Part shown: positions 1-5,763 of the stretch, piece by piece | Numbering within the stretch: position 1 is the stretch's first letter | How the letters are laid out: the number at the start of each line of letters is the position of its first letter | Source of the DNA: Chloroflexota bacterium | GTDB lineage: Bacteria > Chloroflexota > Anaerolineae > UBA3071 | NCBI GenBank assembly: GCA_014383605.1 | Contig: JACNHM010000189.1 | Location: forward strand, 1 to 6,652 | Direction of reading: 5' to 3' | DNA length: 6,652 nucleotides | The notes under the pieces: generated by a model | Databases searched by the model: none | Told to the model about the DNA's origin: nothing | Seen by the model: only the letters and a program-made list of their open reading frames with translations | Made by a program: the position numbers and the translations under genes

Positions 1-190
1 GAGTGGGTGGCTTGGCGAACGCGCCCGACTGCCACAAGTTGAGCGCCACGAGCGCAATGACAACCCCTATCGCGCCGATTCCCCATACCAACGGGGGCAC
101 TTTGTCGGATGAACGTCGTCGCTTGGACTTGCGAGCGCGCCGGGTTGATTCTGTCACCTTCACGCCGCGCTTTAGCTTTTTCTCGGTCAT
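1..190 (-). CDS. Membrane-anchored protein, N-terminal part only (runs off window)
   Basis: An open frame starts at the ATG at 190-188 and continues to the left edge, giving 63 codons of an incomplete protein. The first ~30 residues are very basic and Lys/Arg/Ser-rich (a KSKRRRSS stretch). One hydrophobic segment follows at about residues 32-52 (VPPLVWGIGAIGVVIALVAL), then NLWQSGAFAKPPT. By the positive-inside rule this is a single-pass membrane protein with its main part outside the cytoplasm. The start is well supported by GAGGAGGT ending 3 nt before the ATG. It is the last visible member of the redox unit, so the missing part may be a thioredoxin- or DsbA-like domain, but nothing in the visible part shows this. 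The ATG overlaps the stop of a possible 38-codon ORF as ATGA. Confidence 0.75.
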   Translation of the reverse strand, partial: MTEKKLKRGVKVTESTRRARKSKRRRSSDKVPPLVWGIGAIGVVIALVALNLWQSGAFAKPPT

Positions 191-303
191 TTTACCTCCT
201 CGGATGAAACGCGTTCGTAGTCAGGCACGAAACGAAGTGGAGTGCCGTCCCAACGCCACTGCACTGCGCGGCTTACTGCAAACCCCCTGGTTACACAAAC
301 CAT
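187..303 (-). CDS. Possible 38-aa small protein, overlapping genes on both sides
   Basis: A 38-codon frame fills the 100-nt gap between two larger genes. Its ATG (303-301) lies inside the last codons of the upstream DUF411-CcdA gene, a 13-nt overlap. Its TGA (189-187) overlaps the next gene's ATG as ATGA, the usual arrangement for coupled translation. The predicted peptide ends ...RFVPDYERVSSEEVK, has two Trp, is charged, and has no membrane segment. No Shine-Dalgarno sequence precedes the ATG, so translation would depend on re-initiation after the upstream stop. A GTG at 264 is another possible start, also without a ribosome-binding site. I do not recognise the peptide. The overlaps could be chance, because the GAGGAGGT that encodes its end also serves as the next gene's ribosome-binding site. 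Confidence 0.3.
   Translation of the reverse strand: MVCVTRGFAVSRAVQWRWDGTPLRFVPDYERVSSEEVK
194..201 (-). promoter_or_regulatory. Strong ribosome-binding site for the partial membrane-anchored gene
   Basis: Read on the minus strand, GAGGAGGT lies 3 nt before the ATG at 190. The match to the anti-Shine-Dalgarno sequence is near perfect, though the spacing is a little short. It fixes the start of the truncated gene at the left edge. Confidence 0.7.
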
Positions 304-1514
304 ATCAGGATGATCGCGCCCACCGCTACCATCCCCAGTCCGGTGGCCAGCCGCACCCATCGCCGGCTTGATTGCTCCGCCAGCCGGATGCGATGCAGGA
401 CGCGCCGGTTGCCGACACCGGCCAGAATGATGAACAGCGGCAGCACAAACGCCAGATTGTAAAGCCCCAGGTAGCCCAGGCCCTGCCAGTAAGTGGTCTT
501 GGCTGCGAGCAAGCCCACGATGGCTACATAGATCCCTCCTGAGCAGGGGAAGGTGCACAGTCCCACCAGGAACCCGCCCACTGCCGCAGCCGGGAAGGTG
601 GCTCGCTTCAGCCAATCCTGGATCGTCCCGTGGGCGATGGTGGGAATGCGCAGGTGAACGGGCAACTGGGGGAAGAAGTAGTCCTTCACGTTGAGCAACC
701 CCAAGGCGATGCCCAGCCAAGAGCCGATCTTGGCCATCAGGTGATGGTCATTGATGAAAAGGACCGCTCGCATCAGCCCCAGGCCGATGAGGAAGTAGGC
801 CAGGTAGATGGCGGCGATGTAGATCAGGCCCATGGCCCAGATGGAGGCGGAACTGCGCCGGATGGTGAAGAGGAAGGCAATGAAGAAGAGCAACACAGCG
901 AAGGCGCACGGATTGAGACCGTCCAAGAATCCGGTGGTCAGCACCAGCGGCAGTAGGGCCCGCTGGTCGCCGACCGGGGCGGCGGTCAGGAGATACTCCC
1001 CGTGCGTCTCCAGGTAGGCCAGATATTCGCCGATGGGTGTATCCAGCGGGTAGGTCTGGGGCTCGCCGCGGAAGGCCCAGGCGGTGTACTCGGTAGCGCC
1101 GCTCATCTTGTCCTGATAGACCAGAATACGCTTGAAGGCATCCCTCGGGGCGGCCAGCAGATCGGCCACCACCTGCTCCGGAACGTGGCCTTCGAGGATG
1201 ATACGGTCACCGACGAAGACCGTCAGGTGGGACTGTAGCCGCGGCGGCACACCCAGTGCATCGCTGCGGGCCAGGAGTTCGATGCGGTTGGCTGGCTCGT
1301 TGATGTAGTCTCTGTAGGTTGGAGCGGAGTGTCCTGTGTCGCGCAGCAGAGGGACGACCGTGTCGTCCACGTAGTGCAGGCAATCGGCACAGGCGCGGTT
1401 GTAATAGACCGTGACCGGCGTTGGCGCTTCCGCCCACACGCCGATGGTGTGTACAGCCAGCGCCAATAACAGTAAGAGCAGGGTAGGGATAGCGCGTTGT
1501 ATCGTTGACTTCAT
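291..1514 (-). CDS. Secreted DUF411-like thioredoxin-fold domain fused to a CcdA/DsbD-type membrane domain
   Basis: The 407-aa protein probably moves reducing equivalents across the membrane to a fused external thiol domain. Residues 1-29 are a signal peptide or anchor with a poly-Leu core. Residues ~33-122 read like a thioredoxin fold: VTVYYNRACADC gives a CxxC pair (C42, C45), and LGVPPRLQSHLTVFVGD...EGHVPEQVVADLL closely resembles the DUF411 pattern GVP..L.SCHT...EGHVP, although the DUF411 SCHT cysteine is absent (SHLT). After a linker, residues ~186-407 form about six membrane helices. They carry GLNPCAFAVLLFF (C203) and GLCTFPCSGGIYVA (C320, C324), placed like the two redox-active cysteines of CcdA/DsbD. 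Basic residues cluster at 219-220 and 370-386. I chose the ATG at 1514 over an in-frame GTG at 1520 because the GTG sits inside the Shine-Dalgarno sequence. The gene follows the DUF1573 lipoprotein by 35 nt. The membrane assignment is firm; the DUF411 assignment comes from motif reading alone. Confidence 0.88.
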   Translation of the reverse strand: MKSTIQRAIPTLLLLLLALAVHTIGVWAEAPTPVTVYYNRACADCLHYVDDTVVPLLRDTGHSAPTYRDYINEPANRIELLARSDALGVPPRLQSHLTVFVGDRIILEGHVPEQVVADLLAAPRDAFKRILVYQDKMSGATEYTAWAFRGEPQTYPLDTPIGEYLAYLETHGEYLLTAAPVGDQRALLPLVLTTGFLDGLNPCAFAVLLFFIAFLFTIRRSSASIWAMGLIYIAAIYLAYFLIGLGLMRAVLFINDHHLMAKIGSWLGIALGLLNVKDYFFPQLPVHLRIPTIAHGTIQDWLKRATFPAAAVGGFLVGLCTFPCSGGIYVAIVGLLAAKTTYWQGLGYLGLYNLAFVLPLFIILAGVGNRRVLHRIRLAEQSSRRWVRLATGLGMVAVGAIILIWFV

Positions 1515-1519
1515 CTTCA

Positions 1520-1529
1520 CTCCTTCCTT
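1520..1529 (-). promoter_or_regulatory. Ribosome-binding site that decides the start of the DUF411-CcdA fusion
   Basis: The minus strand reads AAGGAAGGAG, then TGAAG, then ATG (1514). The in-frame GTG at 1520-1518 uses the last G of this element, so it would be a poor start. The ATG two codons later has 5-nt spacing. Confidence 0.6.
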
Positions 1530-1549
1530 GTGGGCATGCTTGTCTCTCC

Positions 1550-2629
1550 TTAGGTTACCTTGACCTCGAAGGCGACGTCCAGCCTGGAGTCCAGCGGGTC
1601 GCTGGAGCTAATGGAGATAACCCGACGGATCTCCCCCGTCGCTTCCGGACCATGGGCCATCGGATCAAAGGTGACGACTAGCGACGCATCCTCGCCCGGG
1701 GCCAGAGTTGCTGACCAACTCTCAGCGTTCTCGCTGGGATTGGCGCTAAACACAGGGCTTGTTCCGTGAGCGGTCTCGAGCACTGCCGTTGTACAGGCGC
1801 ACGAGGTCTGCAGCCCAGTGATAGTCAGATCGCTTTGCCCACGGTTGCGCACCACGAACGTGGTCCGGACCGGCCCACCAGCGATGGGAATCGTCCCCAG
1901 GTCCGCCATGAGGGGCTCGACGACCAGCACTGGTCGCTCAGCCGGCAACGTCTCTGCCAATTCGGTTCGCACCTGAGCCGCCAGCCCCTCGTAAAAGAAA
2001 GCCCCGGCCCCGTAGGCCTGGAACATGGCCCTGTGCACCTGGTTTGTCGAGGCGCCGTAGGCCAGGTGTTGATCGATGAAACCCCGCCGCTCCTCGGCCA
2101 TACCGCATGTGCAGGAGCCGATGTCCTGCCCACAGCAGGGGCAGACAAACATCTTGTAGAGCTGGGCCACCTCCGCGCTGCTCGCCGTTGGCCCCTCGGA
2201 ACCTCTCCCCGGTTCGACCACGGTCACGCGAATTGTCAAAGTGACTTCGGGGGCATCCGGGTCATTGGAGCGTAGGTACACCACGCGCATGAACTCGCCT
2301 GTGGCTCCCTCGTGCGTCCGGGGATCGTAAGTCACCGTCAGATCCGCCGTCTCGCCTGCGGCCAGGCGCAGGCTGTCGACTTCAGCCGTGGTGCAGCCAC
2401 ACGAGGTGCTCACGCCGGTGATCTCCAGCCATCCCTGGCCCACGTTGCGCACCTGGAATACCTGGCTCACCGCTTCGGTGTTTGGGATGGTCCCGAAGTC
2501 GAACTCGGTTGCGCTCAGTTCGACTTGTCCTGGCGAACTGGCAACTGTTGTACAGCCAGCAGTTGCTGCCAGGATCAGGATCAACAGGCCGGTCAGCGCT
2601 GGCCTCATGAGCATTCGTTTCCGTTTCAT
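1550..2629 (-). CDS. Lipoprotein with two DUF1573 domains flanking a CcmH-like Cys-rich segment
   Basis: The protein has 359 aa. The N-terminus MKRKRM plus a hydrophobic core ending LAATAGC is a lipoprotein signal, with lipid Cys at C26. Residues ~37-138 form a DUF1573 (immunoglobulin-like) domain: FDFGTIPN, then VSTSCGCTTAEV (C77, C79), then LTVTYDPRTHEG and a final strand. Residues ~236-358 repeat the same order: ADLGTIPI, LQTSCACTTAVL (C277, C279), LVVTFDPMAHG. Between them, ~156-212 holds YKMFVCPCCGQDIGSCTCG (C163, C165, C166, C173, C175) followed by FIDQHLAYGASTNQVHRAMFQAYG. That layout recalls the CcmH/NrfF apocytochrome-handling domain: a Cys motif, then a helix, then a G.S..Q(E)(V/I)...(A/R)YG ending. 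I infer a surface thiol or metal-binding protein. An upstream GTG at 2689 would add 20 acidic residues before the signal peptide and has no ribosome-binding site, so I preferred the ATG at 2629. Its own site (AAGAAGA) is weak. It lies 75 nt after the tandem DsbA gene. Confidence 0.85.
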   Translation of the reverse strand: MKRKRMLMRPALTGLLILILAATAGCTTVASSPGQVELSATEFDFGTIPNTEAVSQVFQVRNVGQGWLEITGVSTSCGCTTAEVDSLRLAAGETADLTVTYDPRTHEGATGEFMRVVYLRSNDPDAPEVTLTIRVTVVEPGRGSEGPTASSAEVAQLYKMFVCPCCGQDIGSCTCGMAEERRGFIDQHLAYGASTNQVHRAMFQAYGAGAFFYEGLAAQVRTELAETLPAERPVLVVEPLMADLGTIPIAGGPVRTTFVVRNRGQSDLTITGLQTSCACTTAVLETAHGTSPVFSANPSENAESWSATLAPGEDASLVVTFDPMAHGPEATGEIRRVISISSSDPLDSRLDVAFEVKVT

Positions 2630-2704
2630 CGCATCTTCTTCTTCACTTCGGTTCCATTCCGGTTCAATCCCGGTAGGCGTTGAAAACACGCTGTCGGCGG
2701 GCGG

Positions 2705-4042
2705 TTACTGGCGTGGCCGGTAGGCGTCACCCAATGTCCCCTGTTCGGCCAGATCAATGACCAGTTGGAAGGTCTCAAAGGGCTTCGCACCCACCAGCGG
2801 GTAGCCGTCAACAAAGAAAGTCGGCGTGCCCTGTACACCAAGGCGAGCTCCTTCGGCCAGATCCTCGTACACTGCGTCTCCCAATCGTCCGCCATCCAGG
2901 CAACTGTCGAATTGACCTTTGTCCAACCCCAACTCAGCCGCGTACTCCTTGAAGTTGGCAACGGGGTCTGAGCTGTTAGCCCATTCGGACTGCCCGCCGA
3001 AGAGCTGATCGTGCATCTCCCAGTAGGCTCCTTGCTCCCCGGCACAGCGGGCCGCTTCGTGCGCCTTGGCTGCTTGCGGGTGAATGCTGGTCAGAGGGTA
3101 GTCTTTGAAGACGTACCGCACCCGGCCAGTATCCACGAAGTCGACTTTCAGCCGAGGCCAGGTCTCCCGAAAGTAACGGGCACAGAAAGGACACTGGTAG
3201 TCGCTGAACTCGACGATGGTCACCGGAGCGCCTGGGTCGCCGAGAACCAGGGCGTCGTCGGTTGGAACGATGGCTGCTGGCGTGGGCACGGCCGCTGGCG
3301 TGGTCGGCTCGATAGCTGGTGGTGTCTCGCCCGCCCGGCCCGCGTCAATCGCCTCGGCGATGACGGAGTAAGGCTGCGCACCAACTAGCGCCTGACCGTT
3401 GATGAAGAACGTGGGAGTGCCTCTCACGCCCCGCTGGCTGCCCTCGGCGGCGTCGGCCTCGACGTCGGAGCGGGTCTCCCCTGAATCCAGGCATCCGTCA
3501 AAGGCGGCCGCATCCAGCCCAAGCTCAACACCGTATCGCTTGAAGATATCGCTCGCGTCGCTTCTCCCGGACCACTCGGCCTGGCGCCCCAACAGCTGGT
3601 CGTGCATCTCCCAGTAGGCGCTCGCTCCGCCTACCTGTCCAGCGCAGTTGGCCGCTTCGGCGGCCAGCGAGGACTGGGGTTGGGACGGCAGAGGGAAGTC
3701 TCGGTAGACATAGAGCGCCCGCCCCGTCTGGACGTAGTTCGCCATCACCTCCGGGTAGCTCTCCCGGAAGTACTTGCCGCAGAATGGGCACTGGAAGCTG
3801 GAGAACTCTTCGATTAGGACTGGTGCGTCCGGGTTTCCCTTGAACGGCTCCCCATCATCGGTGAAGCCTTCCTGGTAGCCCCTTGCGGTGGCAAGCGATA
3901 CCGATTCGGTTGCTTGGCGCGTCGCGGTCTGAGCCGGCTCTGTATCGATTGGGTTGTCCGGCAGTGGCTGGCAACCCATCAGCAACATGGCCAGGGCTAG
4001 TAGCCCTACGCCCCAGATCAAGTGGCTGTTGTATCGTGTCAT
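2705..4042 (-). CDS. Lipoprotein with two tandem DsbA-type thioredoxin domains
   Basis: The 445-aa protein is a probable extracytoplasmic thiol:disulfide oxidoreductase. The signal peptide ends in the lipobox LLMGC (C24), followed by a polar spacer rich in Thr/Ala/Gln to ~residue 55. Domain 1 (~66-235) has FQCPFCGKYF (C85, C88) and the cis-proline loop RGTPTFFING (P210). Domain 2 (~265-432) has YQCPFCARYF (C284, C287) and QGTPTFFVDG (P407). The domains are joined by a Thr/Pro/Ala linker containing TPAAVPTPAAIVPT. Each domain also has a second Cys pair in the helical insert (C133/C184 and C333/C381), probably a structural disulfide. The sequence fits the DsbA-like Thioredoxin_4 group, but those proteins normally have one domain; here both look catalytically complete. 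AAAGGA 8 nt before the ATG supports the start. The gene begins 3 nt after the DUF2085 stop, so the two are likely co-translated. Whether it oxidises, isomerises or is reduced by the adjacent CcdA cannot be read from the sequence. Confidence 0.93.
   Translation of the reverse strand: MTRYNSHLIWGVGLLALAMLLMGCQPLPDNPIDTEPAQTATRQATESVSLATARGYQEGFTDDGEPFKGNPDAPVLIEEFSSFQCPFCGKYFRESYPEVMANYVQTGRALYVYRDFPLPSQPQSSLAAEAANCAGQVGGASAYWEMHDQLLGRQAEWSGRSDASDIFKRYGVELGLDAAAFDGCLDSGETRSDVEADAAEGSQRGVRGTPTFFINGQALVGAQPYSVIAEAIDAGRAGETPPAIEPTTPAAVPTPAAIVPTDDALVLGDPGAPVTIVEFSDYQCPFCARYFRETWPRLKVDFVDTGRVRYVFKDYPLTSIHPQAAKAHEAARCAGEQGAYWEMHDQLFGGQSEWANSSDPVANFKEYAAELGLDKGQFDSCLDGGRLGDAVYEDLAEGARLGVQGTPTFFVDGYPLVGAKPFETFQLVIDLAEQGTLGDAYRPRQ
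3276..3303 (-). repeat. Short direct repeat encoding the Thr/Pro/Ala linker between the DsbA domains
   Basis: The 10-mer GCTGGCGTGG (plus strand) occurs at 3276-3285 and 3294-3303. The period is 18 nt, i.e. six codons. It encodes the TPAAVP / TPAAIV pair in the flexible linker, and probably arose by slippage within a low-complexity linker. Confidence 0.6.
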
Positions 4043-4045
4043 CCT

Positions 4046-4741
4046 TCACGTCCTTTCTACTGTGATACCCCCTTGTGAGATCGGTTCCAAGCGGGGGTAT
4101 AGAAACCACACCAGCGCCAAGCCGAAGAGAACCCCGGTCACCAGCCGCATCCACGAATTGAACGACCCGAGCGCATCGCCAGCATAGAAAGATGTCGGCA
4201 GCCGGTGATCCGTGAGTTGGGCCAGCCAGTAGTTCGTCGCCCGGAATCCTTGCCCTACCCCTCCAATGTCGCTAAGGAGGTGCGTCCCCCCATCCAGTGC
4301 TATCGGCAGGAGCAGCAGTAGAACGAGCCAGAGAGGAGCGGGACGCAGCCACCGTCTGACCAGGGCAAACACGAGCCCAAAGGCAAGGGTTGCGGCAAAC
4401 ATCGCCACCATTCGATCCGACCAGGCAACCTTCCAGCCCATCTCGGGGTTCCCAAGAATTGCCCTTAGCCCCACTAGCCCATCTGCCTCGGGCCAGGCGG
4501 CCTGAAGTTCAGGCAGGCCGTACATCGGCTGCGGACCAAACAGGAAAAAGGAGCGTTGCGCCATCTGATGGCATTGAGTCCTGTAGAGAGAATAGATTGC
4601 CCGGCCAGCGCCATGTGCGCCAGTGCGCATCAGCACGGGGGCCAACCACGGCAGCCCAGCGTAGACCGCCCAGAAGAGGTTGAGCACTGCCAGCCAATGG
4701 CGCACCAGCCAGTGAAACGTGTTGATTACAATGATAACCAT
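4046..4741 (-). CDS. DUF2085 family polytopic membrane protein
   Basis: The 231-aa membrane protein has no known biochemical function. Helices are visible at ~16-38, ~110-128, ~136-150 and ~200-215. The DUF2085 signature is recognisable: YRTQCHQMAQRSFFLFG (C57, H58, Q59, R63, S64) after the first helix, SDRMVAMFAA where the family usually has a Cys/Arg-containing CxR motif, then PIALDGGTHLL and GFRATN. The second-motif cysteine is missing, leaving C57 as the only cysteine. The ATG at 4741 was chosen because the longer frame, back to 4867, lies entirely within the upstream ccdA gene and encodes polar, unrelated sequence. The chosen start overlaps the 3' end of ccdA by 16 nt and has only a weak ribosome-binding site, which suggests coupled translation. 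The stop lies 3 nt before the tandem DsbA start. Its position between ccdA and a DsbA gene suggests a part in the same envelope redox or metal pathway, but that is inference. Confidence 0.82.
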   Translation of the reverse strand: MVIIVINTFHWLVRHWLAVLNLFWAVYAGLPWLAPVLMRTGAHGAGRAIYSLYRTQCHQMAQRSFFLFGPQPMYGLPELQAAWPEADGLVGLRAILGNPEMGWKVAWSDRMVAMFAATLAFGLVFALVRRWLRPAPLWLVLLLLLPIALDGGTHLLSDIGGVGQGFRATNYWLAQLTDHRLPTSFYAGDALGSFNSWMRLVTGVLFGLALVWFLYPRLEPISQGGITVERT

Positions 4742-5445
4742 TCCGGTGTGATGCGTATGAGATAGGCGTTGAGCGCTGAGATCTTCCCAGTGAGTAGCAA
4801 GATGCCGACCCCAACCATCAACAGGCCACTGATGATCCTGATCACCCACATGTACCGATGGAACCACTTCAACCAGCTGATCGCCTGGGCCAGCAGCACA
4901 GCTGTCAGCAGGAAAGGTAGAGCCAGTCCCATGGCATAGACAGAAAGAAGGAGCAAGGCTTGTGCAGGTTTTGTGAAAGCCAGCGTCATCACTGTGCCCA
5001 GCAATGGCCCGATACAGGGCGTCCAGCCTGCGGCAAAGGTCATGCCGAACAGCGCCGAACGAAGATATCCTGGCTGTAATCCTTTTCCCATCTCTATCCT
5101 ACGGATCATGTTGAGCGCTGGGATCTTAACGACCTCCATCGTGTGCAAGCCAAAGAGTATGAGGGCTGCTCCGCCTATTTTGACGATCCAATCGCCGTAC
5201 TGTTGCAACGCGCGGGCCAGCATCGTTGTAGGTAGACCGAAGAGCAGAATGAAAATCAGGGTAAAGCCAGCAACAAAGGCCAAAGCTTGGCTGAAAACGT
5301 GCCATCGGCTGGACAACGTCCCTTCGAGAAGACTGCTCCCTGACAAGTAGCTCAGGTAAATGGGCACCAGTGGGAGCACGCAAGGTGAGAGAAAGGACAG
5401 CAAACCTGCCGCAAAGGCCAGGGGGAAGTTAAAGGAAAACGTCAC
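4726..5445 (-). CDS. ccdA: CcdA, cytochrome c biogenesis / thiol-electron carrier membrane protein
   Basis: The 239-aa protein has the usual CcdA length and about six membrane helices. It carries both family signatures: GLLSFLSPCVLPLVPIYLSY (C22) in helix 1 and FAAGWTPCIGPLLG (C144) in helix 4. In CcdA/DsbD proteins these two cysteines take electrons from cytoplasmic thioredoxin and pass them to outward-facing thioredoxin-like proteins, for cytochrome c maturation or disulfide reduction. The start is a GTG at 5445. GAGGT lies 8 nt upstream, and a nearby ATG (5452) is out of frame. It is the first gene after a terminator-like hairpin, so it probably opens a new transcription unit. Likely partners are the tandem DsbA and DUF1573/CcmH-like lipoproteins just downstream. 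The 3' end overlaps the DUF2085 gene by 16 nt. The window also holds a second CcdA-type protein (291-1514), so this may be one of two parallel electron routes. Confidence 0.95.
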   Translation of the reverse strand: MTFSFNFPLAFAAGLLSFLSPCVLPLVPIYLSYLSGSSLLEGTLSSRWHVFSQALAFVAGFTLIFILLFGLPTTMLARALQQYGDWIVKIGGAALILFGLHTMEVVKIPALNMIRRIEMGKGLQPGYLRSALFGMTFAAGWTPCIGPLLGTVMTLAFTKPAQALLLLSVYAMGLALPFLLTAVLLAQAISWLKWFHRYMWVIRIISGLLMVGVGILLLTGKISALNAYLIRITPEWLSL

Positions 5446-5463
5446 GTACCATAACCTCTGCTG

Positions 5464-5491
5464 TGAAGTGAAGCATCAGGACTGCACTTCA
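5464..5491. repeat. 7-bp inverted repeat in the leader upstream of ccdA
   Basis: TGAAGTG at 5464-5470 and CACTTCA at 5485-5491 are perfect inverted arms separated by 14 nt. They lie between the terminator-like hairpin and the ccdA start. This could be a regulator-binding site or a small RNA hairpin. I see no convincing -35/-10 promoter pair in the ~50 nt available. Confidence 0.35.
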
Positions 5492-5492
5492 G

Positions 5493-5529
5493 AGAAAGGT
5501 CCCCCGCCGACAGATGGCAGCGGGGAACC
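5493..5529 (-). terminator. Rho-independent terminator after the YHS gene
   Basis: The arms are 5518-5529 and 5498-5509, with an 8-nt loop. In minus-strand RNA, all 12 positions pair: ten Watson-Crick and two G-U. The stem is mostly GC (a CCCC/GGGG core), and the 3' arm is followed by UUUCU (5497-5493). In plus-strand RNA the two wobble positions become A-C mismatches and there is no U tract, so the element points to minus-strand transcription. It starts 21 nt after the YHS stop and ends about 48 nt before ccdA. It therefore probably ends the FTR1-YHS transcript. Confidence 0.75.
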
Positions 5530-5549
5530 CTTCCTGGAGAGAGGGCCGC

Positions 5550-5732
5550 TCAGTGCCCGTGATGGTGGTGCTCTTCCTTGACCTCGGCTGGCTTCAGGTA
5601 CCTTTCGGGATCCTTCTCAAAGGCCGCCTTGCAGCCCGGGGCGCAGAAGTAGTAGGTCTGTCCCTTGTACTCGGCCTTGGCCGGAGCCTTCTCAGGGTCC
5701 ACCATCATCCCGCAGATCGGGTCCTTCACCAT
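5550..5732 (-). CDS. Small YHS-domain metal-binding protein with His-rich C-terminus
   Basis: This 60-aa protein is little more than one YHS domain: [15 protein letters not shown] (C7), [28 protein letters not shown] (C30, C34). The C-x-G-M and YYFC..GC...F motifs are those of YHS domains, found in metal ATPases and metal-handling proteins, and the cysteines are likely ligands. The tail ends EEHHHHGH and would add metal-binding capacity. No signal peptide or membrane segment is present, so the protein should be cytoplasmic. The ATG at 5732 is preferred over an in-frame GTG at 5741 because that GTG lies inside the Shine-Dalgarno sequence. It begins 31 nt after the FTR1 permease and shares its transcript, which suggests a small cytosolic acceptor or buffer for the imported metal. 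The terminator follows it closely. Confidence 0.93.
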   Translation of the reverse strand: MVKDPICGMMVDPEKAPAKAEYKGQTYYFCAPGCKAAFEKDPERYLKPAEVKEEHHHHGH

Positions 5733-5740
5733 CTCGCTCA

Positions 5741-5746
5741 CCTCCT
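5741..5746 (-). promoter_or_regulatory. Ribosome-binding site that decides the YHS start
   Basis: The minus strand reads AGGAGG (extending to AGGAGGTGA), then 8 nt to the ATG at 5732. This is ideal spacing. The in-frame GTG at 5741-5739 takes its first G from the same element and so cannot have its own site. Confidence 0.75.
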
Positions 5747-5763
5747 TGTTGCTTGTTACGATC

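Noticed and set aside
191..290. Terminator between the DUF411-CcdA gene and the left-edge gene
   Set aside because: Only short stems (AGTGC/GCACT) with long loops and no T tract were found, so read-through is more likely.
187..720. Long minus-strand frame (177 codons) overlapping the DUF411-CcdA gene
   Set aside because: Most of it is antisense-free frame shadow of the membrane domain, with low-complexity Arg/Pro/His-rich content. Only its last 38 codons, outside the larger gene, are kept as a possible small ORF.
1766..2275. 169-codon plus-strand open frame
   Set aside because: It lies entirely opposite the DUF1573/CcmH-like gene, whose protein has clear domain motifs. The plus-strand peptide shows no recognisable domain or hydrophobic pattern.
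2630..2689. GTG start at 2689 for the DUF1573 lipoprotein
   Set aside because: It would put 20 mostly acidic and polar residues ahead of a good lipoprotein signal peptide, and no ribosome-binding site precedes it.
2630..2704. Promoter or terminator in the 75-nt gap between the tandem DsbA and DUF1573 genes
   Set aside because: A CCGG-gattgaa-CCGG pair and a GAACCG direct repeat are visible, but there is no stable stem with a T tract and no convincing -35/-10 pair.
4742..4867. ATG start at 4867 for the DUF2085 protein
   Set aside because: The extra 42 codons lie wholly inside ccdA, encode polar His-rich sequence unlike the family, and would put ~140 nt of the two genes in overlap.
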